Shown here: positions 29,194 to 39,755 of the stretch, one piece after another
Position numbering within the stretch: the stretch's first letter is position 1
Layout: the number at the start of each line of letters is the position of its first letter
Notes under the pieces: model-generated
Told to the model about the DNA's origin: nothing
The model's database searches: none
What the model saw: only the letters and a program-made list of their open reading frames with translations
Program-made: the position numbers and the translations under genes
Origin: Botryococcus braunii
Lineage: Eukaryota; Chlorophyta; Trebouxiophyceae
DNA: 40,000 bases
NCBI GenBank assembly: GCA_002005505.1
Contig: MVGU01000840.1
Span: 150,001-190,000 of the forward strand
Direction: 5' to 3'

Positions 29194-31708
29194 CACGCAC
29201 ACGCGCATGGTGAAAGGATTTTGCTCGCCCAGCTACTGCTGTAATGAGCTACATGAATTGGTTTGTGGCACAGCGCTTCCTGGACAGTGTTTGGCTCAGG
29301 GCAAAACGCAAAAGGGGGGGGGGGTCCAGAAATGCTTTGCGAGGTGGTGGTGGCCGCATGGGGCTGTAGGGGTGGGGCTGCTAACGAACGACTCGGCCGC
29401 GCCCAACATGGGAGATGCCTTATGTGTGCTGTCGGCCATCCTCTTTGGTGTGCACAAGTGGCGTACCGAGTCTGTCACCGCAAAGCACAAGGACGACACC
29501 ACCGAGCTCATCGGCTTGCAGCTGGGAGTGCTGGCCCTCACCTCCGGACTTTCCAGCCTCCCGCTGCTGGGCAATCTCCTGGCTAACTCTCCTGGTGCCT
29601 CTCTCTTCCTGCCCCTGCAGCACTTCTTGCTTATCCCACAGTGGGAAGCCTGCAGATGCTTGGTTTGACCTTTCCTGCAACATCTCATGCATCTCCTACA
29701 GCCAAATGCTTGCAGAAGACTGCTTATGGATGCGCTGTAATACCCCATGCCTCTCCTACAGCCACAAGCCTGCAAAAGAAGCAGACCAAGCTTTGCAGGC
29801 TTGTGGCTGTGGCTGTTGTGGTCTTCCGTTCGCTGCAATGCCCCTTGCATGAGGTACACAGCCAGAGGCGTGCACAAAATGGGTTCGTCATCCCTTTCCG
29901 CAGGTTGACCTTGTCTGGTGAAGTGCTCAGAAGGTCTTGCAAAACGGAATCCATGTGGGCACGGTCATGTCGAATTCTGTTACTGGCTCGCTGTTCCTGT
30001 GTCTGGAGGCTCCATGTGGGCATGGGCATGTCGAAAGTTGTTACTAGCTCCCTGTAGTTGGAAGCTCCATGTGGGCATGGTCATGTCGGATTCCGTTACT
30101 AGCTCACTATGCCTGTAATTGGAGGCTCCATATGGGTATTTCCTGACTTTTTCTCAGGGGATAGTTGGCATAGGCTCATGGCCCCATGCCAGATGTCAAC
30201 CCCACACTCCAACAAAAATCTAGCAAATTGGCTCATCGCTGGTTGGTGGGCCTTGCAGGTGATGTTTTGCAAGGGCTGGTTGATCTACCTTGGCTTCCTC
30301 TGGCCTACATGGGCTTGGCGACGACGGCATTCACCCTCTGGATTGAGATGCATGCACTGAAAGATGTGAGGGGCCCGCACTGGCTTGCAAAGTTGTGCCC
30401 ACTGCCTGGCTGTCAGCATGCAACAATGCATGATGGTTGCTTTACGATGTTTTGGTGTTTCACTACGGTGCTTGGTAGTGCTTAGCATCAACCTGTGTGT
30501 GTTGCTTAACATGACATCACCTTGCTCGATGTTGCTTGATATTGCATGCTTGATGTTTCAACGTCATCACCCTCCCTGGTCTTGCTTCAATGGCAGCCTT
30601 CCTGAAGAAGTTGCTTGATGTTGCAACCTCCCTGGTGTTGAGTTGATGGCAACCTTCCTGATGAACCTGCTTGATGTTGCAACCCGCCTGGTGTTGCTTT
30701 GATGGCAACCTCAACATGAACCTGCTTGATGTTGCTCGACATCAATCTACGTAATGTTGCCTGTCATCAACCTGCCTGGATTTTTACCAACATCAACCTG
30801 CCTGTACATCAATCTGCCTATACATCAATCTGCATGATGTTGCTTGATGGCGCTTGATGGCGCTCAGCAGAGCCGTGCTCATATGCACAGCCAGGATTTG
30901 CTCTGGCTGATGCGCCTCTGAGCACAGAATGCACCAGCCACATGAATGCATTTCCCCGGATTGCATGGTGGCGAAGGGTTGGGGTTCAGGGTTCAGGGCG
31001 AGTTATCCAGAAGCAGTAGCAGTTGCTTGGCGTGTCTGGGATCTTGCCCATCTCTTGCTGAACTCAGGCACAGTGCTGGCCAAGTGGTGTCTGCTCAGTG
31101 GTGTCAGCTCCATCCTGCTGGCACGTTCATGCTTGTGTCCTATGCTTCTGCATAGGATGATACAGAACCATTCCCTTTATATTCCTCCTCCTCATCTTGG
31201 TCGTCCTCCTCCTCCTCATCCTCTTGTTATTGTTCTTCTCCTCCTCCTCCTCCTCCCTTCTCCTCCTCCCCATCTCCATCTCCTGCTGCTGCTGATGCTC
31301 CGCCTCCTCTTCGCCCTCCTCCTTTTCCGTTCCTTTTCTTCCCCCCGTTCTCCTCCTCTTGTATCCTATCTCTCTATCCTTTTTTTTGGGGGGGGGGGGG
31401 GATCAACAGCACGTATTGGCAGTCCAGGACCAAGGGATGCTGAAGTGTGTTCCTTTGCCTGCGCGATCCTGCAGGTCTCTGCACCGCTGGCGGCGCTCAT
31501 TTACACGGCGGAGCCCTTGTGGGGCGGGCTCTTTGCCTATCTCGTTCTCGCCGAGCGCTGGGGGCCGATGGGGTGGGTCGGGGCGGCCTTAATCATTGGC
31601 GCCTCCCTCGCATCCCAGATCTCAGGCTCAGCTTCGGAACCTTCCGCTCAGTCAACTGAGTCACCCGAACCGGTACAGCATTTTTCAGCCCACGTTGTGC
31701 CACTGTAA
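26728..31708 (+). CDS. EamA-family (drug/metabolite) transporter, plant/algal type, 7 exons
   Basis: Exons: 26728-26886 (start could instead be ATG 26770), 27233-27541, 27880-28036, 28809-28967, 29370-29594, 30259-30365, 31475-31708 (TAA). All junctions are GT-AG and phase-consistent, giving 449 aa (435 from the second ATG). The core contains ten hydrophobic segments in the two-fold EamA arrangement: LILLNVGAALFGSNQ, RFGLAALCFAPAI, FWLFGGYTAQALGLMQTTAA, GTFTVLVVPVLVGLSG, TWLAAAVALAGVGLLT, GDALCVLSAILFGVHKWRTE, LGVLALTSGL, LAYMGLATTAFTLWIEMHAL, YTAEPLWGGLFAYLVLAERW and GWVGAALIIGASLASQIS. The AEPLWGGLFAYLxLxERW block is typical of this family. Plant relatives are predicted chloroplast-membrane proteins, and the basic, Ser/Thr-containing first exon would fit a transit peptide, but this is inference. 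The substrate is unknown. The terminal exon could alternatively splice at 31672|GTACAG; reading to TAA at 31708 is simplest. Confidence 0.85.
29114..29190. repeat. (AC)n microsatellite in intron 4 of the transporter gene
   Basis: A pure AC array preceded by GCGCGCGC, inside the intron between exons ending 28967 and starting 29370. Confidence 0.95.
29759..29809. repeat. Perfect 18-bp stem hairpin in intron 5 of the transporter gene
   Basis: CAGCCACAAGCCTGCAAA (29759-29776) pairs exactly with 29792-29809 across a 15-base loop. Confidence 0.87.
29950..30140. repeat. Diverged minisatellite (55-61 bp period) in intron 5 of the transporter gene
   Basis: Units start with TCCATGTGGGCA at 29950, 30011 and 30066, with a diverged, partial fourth at 30127. 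Shared internal motifs are CATGTCG and GTTACTAGCTC. Confidence 0.85.
30540..30860. repeat. Degenerate TTGATGTTGCAACC repeat block in intron 6 of the transporter gene
   Basis: Repeated CTTGATGTTGCAACC, CCTGGTGTTG and GATGGCAACCT modules with a period near 50 bases. They decay into CATCAATCTGCCT repeats towards 30860. Confidence 0.75.
31184..31402. repeat. (TCC)n-rich tract and G homopolymer near the end of transporter intron 6
   Basis: Pyrimidine-rich TCC/TCT repeats at about 31184-31377, then a T8 and a G run at about 31388-31401, about 75 bases upstream of the last exon. The tract may serve as an extended polypyrimidine region, but its length is unusual. Confidence 0.85.
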
Positions 31709-31824
31709 CAAACTCTCTTCCCTCCCATCCCTGCCTCACTGCCTTGCTTGCAAACCAGGGGAACTTGGAAGCTAGAAAAAGGGCGCCGGGGGAGGGGGGG
31801 AGGGGGAACACCATAACAGTATGC

Positions 31825-32111
<287 letters not shown>

Positions 32112-32378
32112 TGAAGGGGGGAGGAGAGGGGGGGAAGAGGGAGAGGGGGGGGGAGATGGGAGGCAGGGCTCGCATCACCCACGGCCCAAAAGGGGGGCAC
32201 TAGGAAAAATTACGCTTCAGGAACTCCCGGGGACGTATTGCCTTTCTGTGTGACTTGCAGATCCAACAGTATTTGCTGCGTCCACATGGAATTACATGAG
32301 CATGACGCGGGGCCTATCCAGGTTCTACGAAGCCGTCTGTGAACGGGTTGGGAAGTGCCTCGCGCGCACGCGAGTGAG

Positions 32379-32380
<2 letters not shown>

Positions 32381-32458
<78 letters not shown>
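32381..32458. repeat. (GT)n microsatellite
   Basis: A pure GT array of about 39 units, preceded by CGCGCGCACGCGAG. Confidence 0.96.
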
Positions 32459-32459
<1 letters not shown>

Positions 32460-32931
32460 CGTGGGGAGTTGACTTTTGGCACAGGAGGAGTGCTTAGCCC
32501 CCGAAAATGAGGAGTGGTTGCCACAAGGAGCCATCCCCGCCACCTGCGCAGCTGCGTTGGCCCATCCCCATAAAATGCGCACGTCCCCCGAGGGCAAGCC
32601 TCTAGGCATGGCAGGCCACAATGCATCCTCCAATCTCAGCCATCGTCCAGCTGGCCGCCGCTCGTCTGTCGACAATGAGCATTGATAAGCAACCCACCCC
32701 CACCCCCCTCCGTGTAAAAGCTTCCACCTGGGGGAAAAATCGTTGCAGGATACGTGCAGGATTTCGAGGGAATCCTTCCGGGAACGTCAGTTACCGTTTC
32801 CCTCGACTCAAGGAAGTCCTGGGGGTCGTGATGCTGCGTGTAGTGTGCAACCACGCAGTTGAGCCACTCACAGGCTGATGTATGGTGGTTTATGACCGGC
32901 TCATGTCAGTGAGTGTGCTGATGAGTAGTGG

Positions 32932-33019
32932 TTTCTCCTGTGTGGGCATGTCTTCGTGAAAGGCAAGTATGAGTGTTTCTCCTGCGTGGGCATGTCTTCG
33001 TGAAAGGCAAGTATGAGTG
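32932..33019. repeat. 44-bp tandem duplication
   Basis: Two adjacent copies (32932 and 32976) of a unit containing TTTCTCCTG and GGGCATGTCTTCGTGAAAGG, with one difference (TGTG/TGCG). Confidence 0.9.
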
Positions 33020-33199
33020 ATTGCTGACGAGTAGTGGCCCCCCTTGCTCCAGCATGGTGACGAGTTGTTCGGAGCATTTGTACCTTGGTGGATTGCATAG
33101 AAGTGTTGTTGAGAATCGAGGAAGGTGACTCGAAGACATCCTCATGAGACTTTTCTTGGCCCCCTCGCAGCGTTAGAGATGTCCTGGAATTGGGCATGT

Positions 33200-33310
33200 G
33201 GGAGCTATTGTTTGCATTAGTAATAGCCTGGGACATGGGGACCTGGTGGGAGATGCTATTGGTATGAGTAATACCCTGGAAGATGGGGACCTGGGAGGTG
33301 TTGTTTGCAT
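33200..33310. repeat. Imperfect tandem repeat, about 50-bp period
   Basis: The modules TATTGTTTGCATTAGTAATA / TATTGGTATGAGTAATA and CATGGGGACCTGGTGGGAG / GATGGGGACCTGGGAGGTG alternate over about two units. Confidence 0.75.
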
Positions 33311-34159
33311 ACACAGCATGCGCATGTATGCCTCCAAGGCTCTGTTGGAACAGGACTGTGTCAAAGGCCCGAGGGGACTGCCCCTTGCTTTTAGCTCTCT
33401 CAGAGCGGGGGCATCAGGGCAGCCCAGTCCCAAGCTCGGCTTGGACTTTTCCTAGGCTGTCGTTCATTCTTTCATCGATGCTTTTTTTGCTCGGCGGCCC
33501 TCAGGAAGAGCATGAGTGTCCTTCATTTCTTTCTTTCTTGCTTTTTCTTTTTATCTCCCCTCTTCTTTTCGCGTTCTTCTGCAGAAGTTGGTCCCGGGTT
33601 CGGGGCTGCACCCGCCCTGTAGATCAGAAGGCTGTCCTGCAGAAGCGCGGGTCAGGGGCTTTAGAAAGTGCGGGGCCTGATGAAGCAGGGCAGCGCGTTA
33701 GTCACTGAAACGGATCGATGCTATCCGTCCGGACGATGCGGACGGATCGATGCTGTCTGCAGACGAGACGGGGTGCCAGGCTTGGAGGCTGTCAGCAGGT
33801 GTTGTTGCACACAGCTGCGTGTGCAACATCAAAGGCGTTGTTGATTGCGTTTGGCTTTGGTGTCAATCCCCTGAATCAATTACAGGGTATCAATCAAACA
33901 AAATGTGAAGTATGTCATCCCCTTTCGGCTCTGTGTGTAGTAGGCTGTGTATCCCATTGGGGATTACAAAGGACACGTTGTGGAGGGTATGCTTGTAGTT
34001 AGTCACTGTTCCTGGCGGGGATGTGGGGCAGTGGCTTCCTTGCGGGTGTCGGCATGTGGTCAAGAAGATATACAATTTGGGGCCAGTCAATAGTGCTGAA
34101 GAGGACGCGCCTGCACGGCTGGACTTGACGAATGCGGGTTTTGTCTTTCACACCCCTTC

Positions 34160-34408
34160 TCATGAAATGCAGAGCGTAAAAGGTGCCAAAAACTGGCAGC
34201 AGAGTGGAACGGTGTCCCCGTCATACATTCTGCGAATCTTCGCCCCTACTAGATATATTTCTTTGGCTCCCAGGAGAGATCCAGTGGCGTTGATATTGCA
34301 TTCGGCAGACAGGCGCCCCACTCTTTGTGGTGGTGTGGTGTCATTAGCAAGCCTTGAAGGGCCACTGGCTCTCCTGGAGCCCCCAGACTTCTCACTGAGA
34401 GTGGCCAT
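34160..34408 (-). CDS. Hypothetical minus-strand ORF, 82 codons
   Basis: Begins MATLSEKSGGSRRASG and contains NINATGSLLGAKEIY. Composition is reasonable for coding sequence and the overlapping plus frame is also open over 129 codons, so strand is uncertain. There is no family match, no convincing splice partner and no signal or membrane segment. It may be chance. Confidence 0.18.
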   Translation of the reverse strand: MATLSEKSGGSRRASGPSRLANDTTPPQRVGRLSAECNINATGSLLGAKEIYLVGAKIRRMYDGDTVPLCCQFLAPFTLCIS

Positions 34409-34911
34409 GTGACTAATCAGGTGCATCTAACCAATTTCACTGTGACTAGTCGCTGGTCAGCATCGAAGTGCGTGTCAGCCGGGTAATCTATTGGTTACCC
34501 TGTCTGAGGCTTGTCCGGGTCCCAGCTTCCCACTGGTGGGTGGGGCTGGCGAATTTCTGAGAATGAATTACTGAAATTAGAGACCTGGGGGTCCCCAGCT
34601 TTCCCACGTCGGGCACGAAAACGTGCCTTGTCGCGCGGTGGGCTGATGCACCTCCCAGAGTGTCGAGGGATTGCGCAGTGATTGCTGCGCGGGAAGCATT
34701 TGAAGGGTGTCTTTACACTGTGTCACTGGCCCCAGTCAGTGGGCTCACGCGGTTGACTTGAGCTTGGAAGACGAGAATGCAGGGCCTGCCACTTGATGGC
34801 TCGGTGCTTTGAAGGCCTTTGCGTGATTGCCCAATGTTACTAAAGGGCAGATGAAGCTTGATGGCTCATGGCAGATGAAGCTTGTCCGGAGAGATTCCTC
34901 GGGTAGGGCCC

Positions 34912-34912
<1 letters not shown>

Positions 34913-34977
<65 letters not shown>

Positions 34978-34985
34978 CGCGCGCG
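34913..34985. repeat. (GT)n microsatellite ending in GCGCGC
   Basis: About 28 GT units followed by a GC alternation to 34985. Confidence 0.96.
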
Positions 34986-35847
34986 TACACGGATGCGCGG
35001 GGGGTGCACGACGGGGTTGTGTTGAGGTAGGTAGTGGCCTGTAAGCTGGTTAGAATTCATCCTTGTCTTGGGAGCGACTATCTTTGGGTCTGAAGTTCCA
35101 ACATGTATTGTATATACTCATGTGTATATACACCTTAGGGGTTTTTTGGATGTGCCAATTGCTGCTTGGTTTGCCGCTTGGTCTCGAGCGTACTTCCCAC
35201 AGCAGGAAGTAATGTGTCACTCTTTATATGTGAGCGTACTCTCCATAGCAGGAAGTCACGTGTCACTCTTTAAATACGGCCGATCGATGGTGTTTGCCCG
35301 GTACTCCTGGGACAAACGTCCACACTTTTTTTGGCCAGGAGGTAGGACGGGTATCTGGAGGGGACGTTGGATCTGCTCAAGATCCTCAAAAGGGTTCGCA
35401 GCTTGTGGATGTTTGGACTCCTTCCCCCCTGGATTGGTTCCAGAAAGTATCGGATTCGCCAATCGGTGTTTTGCTGCCCTATCAAAGTCATCTTCGCTGT
35501 ACATAAGTGCAGTTCATGCGTGCGCCTCCGTGGCAAAGTGCTTGGGGGGGAGAATAGCAGTTTCTACCCCCCCCCCCCCTTGCCCTGTACCTCCATATGG
35601 AGGGTTTCTTTCTTGATTTGCGGGGGCACAGGGCAGGAAGTGCGCATGCGTGAATGGTGTAGTTTGTCTGTGATAAATATATTTGATTTCGCTTGGAAAC
35701 CGCTCGACATTCCCTGCCTGCTGCCAGCATCTGCTTCGGAGGTGTGACTCTCGTGTTAGAGGGTTGAATGGAAGTTGCTGACGGCAGAAGTGGTATGACA
35801 CTTTTGAAACCCTCAGGAACCGATGTGAATCCCTTCACAGTCCCTAC

Positions 35848-38001
35848 CGGAGGGAGAGTTTTGAGGGAGAAGGCTTTTTTATGCAGATAGGCCGCATCCT
35901 TATGGATCTCCGGAGAGTATGTGAAATCACCATTCCGCGAGAGTGTGTGAAACAGAAAGTCTAGCAGAGTTTCAGTTGTGAGCAATTTTGCAGCCAGAGT
36001 GTCATGTTTGTGATAGCGTCTGGGAAAGGAATGTCTGTAACGGAAATATTGAAGGATAATAACCCTTGCTGGATCCCTTCGAAGAATTCTTCGGTGGCCA
36101 TCTGCCTTTTTGCATTACCTGGATTCATTTCAATGTCTGCACAACTGAGCGGAGATGATTGTTCGAATGCCACTACATGAAATGCCTACCTGACAGAGCT
36201 GCGGTGAGTCTTTCCCATGCACCTGTTTCTGAAGGTCAGTCAGCAAATGATTCAAAATCTCCTCTTCAGACTTCAAAAGTGAAGCATACCTTAACGAGTG
36301 GAGCATGCCCTAATTACTTATAACCGCAAACCACGTATCCTGCATGTCTTCTTTGTCCCGCCATGTGTAGAAGAGAAAAGGAGTCCAGGACTTTAGGGTC
36401 CCCCCCCCCCCACCCTCAGTTCCCCAAACGTGCCCTCCCATGTCCCGAGAGAGGCTACAGTTGAGTCCTGGATTTTCCAGGAACCGTTGTTTTGATTGTT
36501 CATTTGAATGTCCACGTTGTGCTGTGGAATGGGGTCAAACAATATAAACTGACAAGACAGTCCCACTCACGCCTACGCGCTTGACACCATGTACAAACAA
36601 GGACTCTCTAAAACAACGAGTTGTTTTCTTCTACTCTCGGGATACCGGACGAAGAAGAAGTACATTTTAAGTACCTTCTGCTACTCCCGAGAGTTTTCTG
36701 CTACTCTCGGGATTTTCGGATTGTCCAGGTCCTTCTTGTAGTGCATGTCTTGTAATAATGTATGTAAATACGCATACTGGAAGACGTTACTACGTACATG
36801 CCGCACGCACACAGCACGCACTAAATCTGTGGTACGGTAGCGGAGACCAGTGCATGGTGTGATCATGAGCCAGGGGACATGTAGCTAGCATCGCCTTCCC
36901 GTACCTGTATCTATGCATTAGTATCATGATTCTAATCCCCATGGCCGTACCGCAGATTTAGTGTGTGCTGTGAGCGTGGGGCATGTGACCAGTCTGTGCA
37001 CAAAGTCAATGCACGGTCTTTTCAATCTCTGATCTTGCTGTGAAATATCATAACCACTGCTGACTTAGTAGCATTCAATTCACCAAGGTTGATGGATGTT
37101 TAAATGGTCATTCCGGTCACGATGTTGCCCATAACAACTTATTTGAGTACAGTACAATGAGTAGATCCAGGGGTCGCACAGACACTACAAACACCTCACA
37201 GTATAAGCATCTCTTTTAAACCGGAGCATTGAATTTAAATAGTTTACGAAGCCCCTCTCAGCCCTGTCTATTAGTGATATACCGCTATCCATTCTTGGGA
37301 TTACTTGATATCTACAGTTATTGACATGCCTTTCTCGTGTAGACGGTTAATAAATAGGGTACACGAAAGCAACGGTAAGATAATATGCTGATTAGCGACG
37401 GTATGGTGGTATGGTGGTATGATGGTATGGTATGGATGATATGGTGATTTGAGAACTTATGCATTACAACCCCAGCCTGTATTAAGTACTGCTCTTGAAG
37501 CCCATGAGAAGAATGATGCAAGGGGTAGGATCCCTTGCGGTCGGGGTGGGCGTGAGGGTACCCACCTTGAGTGGGTACCCACTGTGGATCCTGTGTAGGC
37601 ACCCGCCGGTAGTCCCCAGTGTTCGGTTAGAGTCCCCTTGATCAGGTAGCATCGAGCTTCCACCTTGCGGAAGAAGATCGCACGGGAACGTTCAGGGTGA
37701 GCTTCTCTGTCTTGTAATAGTCGTTTAAGGCTTCTGCTGCGACGATCACCATTGGGGACTCGGTAACCCCCTCACGTTCATAGCGCTGTCACATCAGTGG
37801 AGGAAATATAACACAAATTCGACACGACGACTTTCCCAGGCCAGCACATTTGTATGTTGTAATCTGGCAGAGATCCGTTGTCGACCTGAAACGTCCTTTC
37901 ACGCCTTTTCAGGACTGATCGGCAGCGCATGAGCTTCGTCGCGGGCTACAAACTTGCAATTCATCCTTCTCCTGTAGTTCGGAGAACACATGGCGGCAAA
38001 T
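35848..38001 (-). CDS. Unrecognised minus-strand gene, partial model of at least four exons
   Basis: Exon-like blocks in minus order: 38001-37954 (ICRHVFSELQEKDELQ), 37885-37832 (VDNGSLPDYNIQMCWPGK), 37785-37664 (RYEREGVTESP, then MVIVAAEALNDYYKTEKL) and 36034-35848 (RRYHKHDTLAAKLLTTETLL, then FTYSPEIHKDAAYLHKKAF). Each is bounded by AG and GT and the phases join (0/0, 0/0, 2/2). The last acceptor has a good polypyrimidine tract. The intron at 37786-37831 would be only 46 bp, which is short for this window. Another good exon-like block (36309-36190, SEEEILNHLLTDLQKQ) lies between the last two but its phase (0/0) does not fit this join. No start or stop codon was identified and no domain was recognised. 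The model may be partly wrong or a decayed gene. Confidence 0.33.
36190..36309 (-). CDS. Exon-like block inside the unrecognised minus-strand gene region
   Basis: After a TAATTAG acceptor, 40 codons are open: GMLHSLRYASLLKSEEEILN, then HLLTDLQKQVHGKDSPQLCQ, to a CAG|GTAGGC donor. The strongly helical, charged composition looks coding. Reading through the donor reaches a stop 21 codons later, so it could also be a terminal exon. No family recognised. Confidence 0.3.
36806..36976. repeat. Fold-back element, 32-bp arms (29/32 identical)
   Basis: The left arm 36806-36837 (CGCACACAGCACGC...GGTACGG) is matched by the reverse complement of 36945-36976 with three mismatches. The roughly 107-bp interior has further short inverted matches. 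This is MITE-like; no target-site duplication was confirmed. Confidence 0.75.
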
Positions 38002-38155
38002 CTTTTGAACAAACGGGAAAGTGGGCAATGGCAGGACAGCAGGTATGACTCGGGACGTGTGGAGTCAAATGACGTGGCGCATCACAGGTTGCACTGACAG
38101 TCGTGTTTTCCACTGGGAGGCTAGATTGCGTGCATCACGACCCACCAGTAACTGC

Positions 38156-38380
38156 GATGTCACATGCTAACTTGCAGGTGGCACTAGCTAGTCTTAACTT
38201 AAGATGTCACACGCAAAATTGCAGGCGTCACGACATAGTCTTAGTTTGGGATGTCACGTGCTAACTTCAAGGCGTCATTACCTAGTCTTAACTTGGGATA
38301 TGTCACACGGTAACTTGCAGGCGTCACAATGTAATCTTGATTTGGGATGTCACATGCTAACTTGCAGGCGTCACGAAACA
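38156..38380. repeat. 47-bp minisatellite, four and a half units
   Basis: Units start with GATGTCAC (one GATATGTCAC) at 38156, 38203, 38250, 38297 and 38346. Core motifs are TGCTAACTTGCAGGCGTCAC and TAGTCTTAACTTGG. It runs directly into the plus-strand ORF at 38347-38793 and lies upstream of the minus-strand exon cluster. Confidence 0.9.
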
Positions 38381-38793
38381 GAAAGAAGCATCAAGTGAGT
38401 GCCCAGGTAACTGAGGAGACCATGACGGGGCTACACACCGGGCAGAAGAACGGAGGGCAGGCTGCCAGGGGCGAGAAACCAGCAAATGCATTTGAGAAAT
38501 CTCTGCCATCAACATATAAGAAGCTGATTGCAAAAAGGGCGGGCAGCTCCTTCCGAGAGGCCGCGACAGTAGAAGAAGAGGTCCTGAACATGCCAGGGGA
38601 AGGGAAGGTACTATGCAATCTTTCTTTCTCCCTGAACATGCCAGGAGACGGGAAGGTACTATGCAGACGGCGAAGTTTCTTTGACCTCATGAGCAGTATG
38701 GACCCTTTTGCAGAGCAGGCGGTGTTGGGAGTTGTCAGTGGCAACGGCCTGCCGGGCGTAGAGAATTGCAACTGTTCGCATATGCATCCTTGA
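38347..38793 (+). CDS. Hypothetical plus-strand ORF, 148 codons (possible exon)
   Basis: The open frame begins inside the minisatellite, but the protein-like part starts around 38408 (VTEETMTGLHTGQKNGGQAA, then ANAFEKSLPSTYKKLIAKRA, later FFDLMSSMDPFAEQAV) and ends at TGA 38793. A CAG acceptor precedes 38408 and GGAAG|GTACT donor-like sites occur at 38608 and 38656, so part of it may be one exon. It carries an in-frame 48-bp internal duplication. No signal peptide, membrane segment or known domain. The opposite strand is also open, so strand is not certain. Confidence 0.33.
   Translation: MSHANLQASRNRKKHQVSAQVTEETMTGLHTGQKNGGQAARGEKPANAFEKSLPSTYKKLIAKRAGSSFREAATVEEEVLNMPGEGKVLCNLSFSLNMPGDGKVLCRRRSFFDLMSSMDPFAEQAVLGVVSGNGLPGVENCNCSHMHP
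38583..38665. repeat. In-frame 48-bp internal duplication in the hypothetical ORF
   Basis: CCTGAACATGCCAGG and GGGAAGGTACTATGCA recur at 38583-38617 and 38631-38665, giving two copies of LNMPGxGKVLC. Confidence 0.85.
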
Positions 38794-39030
38794 GCGAGGG
38801 CAAACACAGGAGCGCGGATGATTACAACTATATCGCATATGCATCACTGAGCGAGGGCAAACACAGGAGCGGGGGGTATTCTCGCTATAGGGCATGTGCA
38901 TCATTGAGCGAGGGCAAACACAGGAGCGGGGAGGATTACAAGTAATCGCATATGCATCATTGCGCGAGCCAAACAGGGGAGCGGGGAGGTTTAGAAGAAA
39001 TCGCATATGCATCATTGAGCGAGGCGAAGA
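38776..39030. repeat. 55-57 bp minisatellite, about five units
   Basis: Units beginning TCGCATATGCATCATTGAGC (with variants) start at 38776, 38833, 38890, 38946 and 39001. The shared second module is GGCAAACACAGGAGCGGGG. The first unit overlaps the stop codon of the hypothetical ORF. Confidence 0.9.
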
Positions 39031-39363
39031 GTCTTGCACTTCATCAAGCGCACGGGCTGATGCACATATCACTCTGCATGTTAGTAGACTCCTGCATTTG
39101 TGGGGGTTTGTTTATTGATATTAAATGCTGTACTACAGTTGTTTACTACAGTCTTGATGGCTTTTATGATCTTTTGAGTATTTCATAGCGGTACATTTGA
39201 GCGGCGCGGATATTTGTTCAACTTGTTTAGGCACCCACCTTCTTGTTCTATCGCTTGTGCTAGTATTATGCATGATACATTAGCCAAGATTGAGGTAGTG
39301 CTGTAAGGATCGAGCGCGCGCGTGTGCGTGTGCGTGTGCGTGTGCGTGTGCGTGTGCGTGTGC

Positions 39364-39438
<75 letters not shown>

Positions 39439-39634
39439 ATTTGTGATGAGGCTGATTTCATAAGCATTGCTTTCTGTTTGAGATGCATGCAGCTGCGTAT
39501 ACAAAACGCCGAACTTGGTGCTGTGGGGTTGGTAGGTGTTGATAAAAGTCCTATATACGGGGATCAACGGCGGTTGCGAAACGTTCCGAGTCCGTGGGGA
39601 ACCCTACACACCGTGAGTGTAAATGCTTAATCAT
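39031..39634. other. Non-coding stretch with (GTGCGT)n and (GT)n array
   Basis: CGCGCG and (GTGTGC)n from about 39315 lead into GT to about 39437. No supported gene; a Val-Cys ORF across the array is an artefact. Confidence 0.8.
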
Positions 39635-39635
39635 G

Positions 39636-39755
39636 TGCAATCATGCCGTCATTTTAGCAAGCATGCCGTCATTAGCAATCATGTGGTTGTTAGCAATTAT
39701 ATGGCCATTAAGGAGCATGTGGTCATTGGCAATCATTTGGTCCTTTAGCACTCTA
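39636..39755. repeat. Short tandem repeat, 21-23 bp, about five diverged units
   Basis: Successive variants of AGCAATCATGYSGTCATT. Beyond it, to 40000, GTACTGGC and GTACCGG modules recur in both orientations. Confidence 0.75.

Noticed and set aside
32261..32380. Additional C-terminal exon of the transporter
   Set aside because: Joining the 31672 donor to the 32261 acceptor is possible but reads only 12 codons to a stop. The existing stop at 31708 needs no extra intron, so it was not included.
33283..33708. 141-codon plus ORF
   Set aside because: Mixed composition across a repeat and a pyrimidine tract. The last 40 residues follow a good acceptor (TTCTGCAG at about 33586) but no compatible upstream exon could be identified.
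35961..36173. Minus ORF containing MATEEFFEGIQQGLLSFNIS
   Set aside because: Protein-like, but it overlaps in another frame the better-bordered exon 36034-35848 and ends in a stop without a donor. I preferred the frame with a strong acceptor and donor, with reservations.
38156..38380. Possible CRISPR-like array
   Set aside because: Units are contiguous diverged tandem repeats without unique spacers, in a eukaryotic context; it is a minisatellite.
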